A stretch of 34,082 bases of DNA from Gammaproteobacteria bacterium (lineage in GTDB: Bacteria; Pseudomonadota; Gammaproteobacteria; JAKEHO01), in contig JAKEHO010000006.1 in NCBI GenBank assembly GCA_022614965.1, positions 1 through 34,082 of the forward strand, read 5' to 3'. Below, one piece after another: positions 32,680-34,082 of the stretch. How positions within the stretch are numbered: the stretch's first letter is position 1; every line of letters begins with the position of its first letter. Under the pieces are notes generated by a model. The model was not told the DNA's origin. It saw only the letters and a list, made by a program, of their open reading frames with translations, and did no database searches. The position numbers were made by a program, and so were the translations under genes.

Positions 32680-34082
32680 ATGGGCATTCCAAAGTACGTT
32701 GTTTGCGATCGGCAAAGCCGCAGATCAGTCTTGGCCGATCTTTTGATTGTGATGGCTTCACCAGTGCTCGCCTTCAATGTTGGTGTCAAGCTCCCCCAGC
32801 TGGCGTTTACCGTTGTGGTCATGCTGGCGGCCGTGCCGGTCATGGCAGAGCACGCACAGCAGAAGCAGCCCAACATCCTGATTATCTGGGGAGACGACAT
32901 CGGCTACTGGAATGTCAGTGCCTATAACCAGGGTATGATGGGCTACAAGACGCCGAACATCGACCGCATCGCGAAGGAAGGCGCGATGTTCACGGACTGG
33001 TACGGCCAGCAGAGCTGCACCGCCGGTCGCGCGGCGTTCATCACCGGCCAGTCACCGTTCCGAACCGGCCTGCTCAAGGTGGGTCTGCCGGGCGCGAAAG
33101 AGGGTTTGCAGAAAGAAGACGTGACCATCGCCGACCTGCTCAAGGCGCAAGGCTACATGACCGGGCAATTCGGCAAGAACCATCTGGGTGATCGCGACGA
33201 GCACCTGCCCACGGCCCACGGCTTCGACGAGTTCTTCGGCTCCCTCTACCACCTCAACGCCGAGGATGAACCGGAGCACCCCGACTACTTCAAGGACCCA
33301 GAGCTTAGGAAGAGGTTCGGGACTCGTGGCGTGATCCACACCTGGGCCAACCCGGACGGCACGCAGAAAATCGAGCTTACCGGGCCGCTGACCAAGAAGC
33401 GCATGGAGACGGTGGACGAAGAATTCACCAAAGGTGCCATCGACTTCATGCAGCGCGCGAAAGGGGCGGACAAGCCCTTCTTCCTGTGGTGGAATTCGAC
33501 CCGTATGCACATCTGGACGCGGCTCAAGGCGGAGAGCCAGGGCCAGACCGGTCTCGGCATCTACCCGGACGGCATGGTCGAGCATGACGCCCTGGTCGGC
33601 CAAGTGCTCAAAGCCCTGGATGATCTCGGCCTTGCGAACAACACCATCGTCATGTATTCCACCGACAATGGCGCTGAGAAGTTCACCTGGCCCGACGGCG
33701 GCCAGTCCCCCTTCCGCGGCGAAAAGAACACCAACTGGGAGGGCGGCTACCGCGTGCCTACGGCCATCCGCTGGCCTGGCACGATCAAGCCCGGCACCGT
33801 ACTCAATGACGTCTTCGCCCACGAGGACATGCTACCCACGCTGGTCGCGGCGGCGGGCGAGCCCAACATCAAGGAGAAGTTGCTCAAGGGCTACAAACTC
33901 GGTGACAAGACCTTTAAGGTGCATCTCGACGGCTACAACATTACCGACGCCCTCGCCGGCAGAGCGCCCAGCCCTCGCAAGGAGTTCTTCTACTTCAACG
34001 ACGACGGCTCGCTGGTCGGGCTGCGCTACGAGCAGTACAAGATCGTCTTCGCCGAGCAGCGCGCCCACAGCCTCGACGTCTG
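32680..34082 (+). CDS. Arylsulfatase, exported (3' end cut by window)
   Basis: The frame is open from ATG 32680 to the window end (467 codons seen) and has AAAGGGAG just before the start. A hydrophobic segment at residues about 42-56 (LAFTVVVMLAAVPVMA) suggests export to the periplasm. Sulfatase residues are intact: Asp72/Asp73 in GDDIG, the formylglycine cysteine in CTAGR (113-117), Lys166 and His168 in FGKNHLGD, and Asp329/Asn330 in STDNGAE, followed by the SPFRGEK and WEGGYRVP segments. The enzyme hydrolyses sulfate esters after cysteine is converted to formylglycine. Its motif has Ala instead of Pro, a form accepted by anaerobic-type maturases. The coding region is more GC-rich (58-67% in lines counted) than most of the window, so it may have a different history. 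The substrate is unknown. Confidence 0.93.
   Translation, partial: MGIPKYVVCDRQSRRSVLADLLIVMASPVLAFNVGVKLPQLAFTVVVMLAAVPVMAEHAQQKQPNILIIWGDDIGYWNVSAYNQGMMGYKTPNIDRIAKEGAMFTDWYGQQSCTAGRAAFITGQSPFRTGLLKVGLPGAKEGLQKEDVTIADLLKAQGYMTGQFGKNHLGDRDEHLPTAHGFDEFFGSLYHLNAEDEPEHPDYFKDPELRKRFGTRGVIHTWANPDGTQKIELTGPLTKKRMETVDEEFTKGAIDFMQRAKGADKPFFLWWNSTRMHIWTRLKAESQGQTGLGIYPDGMVEHDALVGQVLKALDDLGLANNTIVMYSTDNGAEKFTWPDGGQSPFRGEKNTNWEGGYRVPTAIRWPGTIKPGTVLNDVFAHEDMLPTLVAAAGEPNIKEKLLKGYKLGDKTFKVHLDGYNITDALAGRAPSPRKEFFYFNDDGSLVGLRYEQYKIVFAEQRAHSLDV

Noticed and set aside
33052..33822. Long minus-strand open frame of 256 codons
   Set aside because: It lies antisense to the sulfatase, whose active-site motifs are intact in the plus frame; GC-rich coding DNA often leaves such open antisense frames.
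1..34082. CRISPR array, tRNA, rRNA, insertion sequence or prophage
   Set aside because: No regularly spaced repeats of suitable length, no tRNA cloverleaf, no transposase or phage-like protein was recognised.

Overview
The window looks like chromosomal DNA of a Gram-negative proteobacterium, most likely a gammaproteobacterium or close relative that stores polyhydroxyalkanoate (PHA). The evidence is a PhaA/PhaB/PhaR/phasin block, a 2-oxoglutarate dehydrogenase E1/E2 pair, hexameric-type citrate synthase, a proteobacterial RppH, and a hopanoid C-3 methylase-like radical SAM protein (HpnR), a gene known from some methanotrophs and a few other bacteria. The species cannot be named from sequence alone. 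I saw no tRNA, rRNA, CRISPR array, insertion sequence or phage gene.

Layout: 1-1236 is the 3' part of a CocE/NonD hydrolase gene, convergent with an orphan D-Ala-D-Ala-ligase-like ATP-grasp gene (1335-2429, minus). 2816-6662 is a PHA block on the minus strand: phaA, phaB, phaR, a decayed second phaB and phasin phaP, with a strong terminator after phaP and PhaR-box-like repeats in the phaP promoter and phaA leader. No PHA synthase is in view. 6756-13578 holds TCA-cycle genes: sucB and sucA on the minus strand, divergent from gltA-mdh on the plus strand. 13666-16606 holds a HAD phosphatase, rppH, a small exported protein and an exported metallo-beta-lactamase-fold protein.

16924-22478 is a regulatory stretch: an 1118-residue MalT/SARP-like regulator, a membrane-anchored RsbU/SpoIIE-type PP2C phosphatase and a CBS-domain gene interrupted by an in-frame stop. 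Three CTGTAA units at exactly 11-bp spacing lie just upstream of the large regulator, the geometry expected for a SARP-type binding site.

22952-29798 is a mixed set: a TPR-sulfotransferase, an orphan periplasmic binding protein, a LysR regulator divergent from an exported SnoaL-like protein, a small membrane protein with an L7/L12-like segment, an SDR and an exported MsrA. 29906-32195 carries hpnR and a THEP1-type NTPase. 32680 to the end is an arylsulfatase cut by the window edge, more GC-rich than most of the window.

Most of the window is core metabolism and regulation. The observations most worth following are the 11-bp repeats before the SARP-like gene, the PhaR-box-like pair at the phasin promoter, the three-lesion phaB pseudogene and the L7/L12-like membrane protein. 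I did not find a convincing new multi-gene system.
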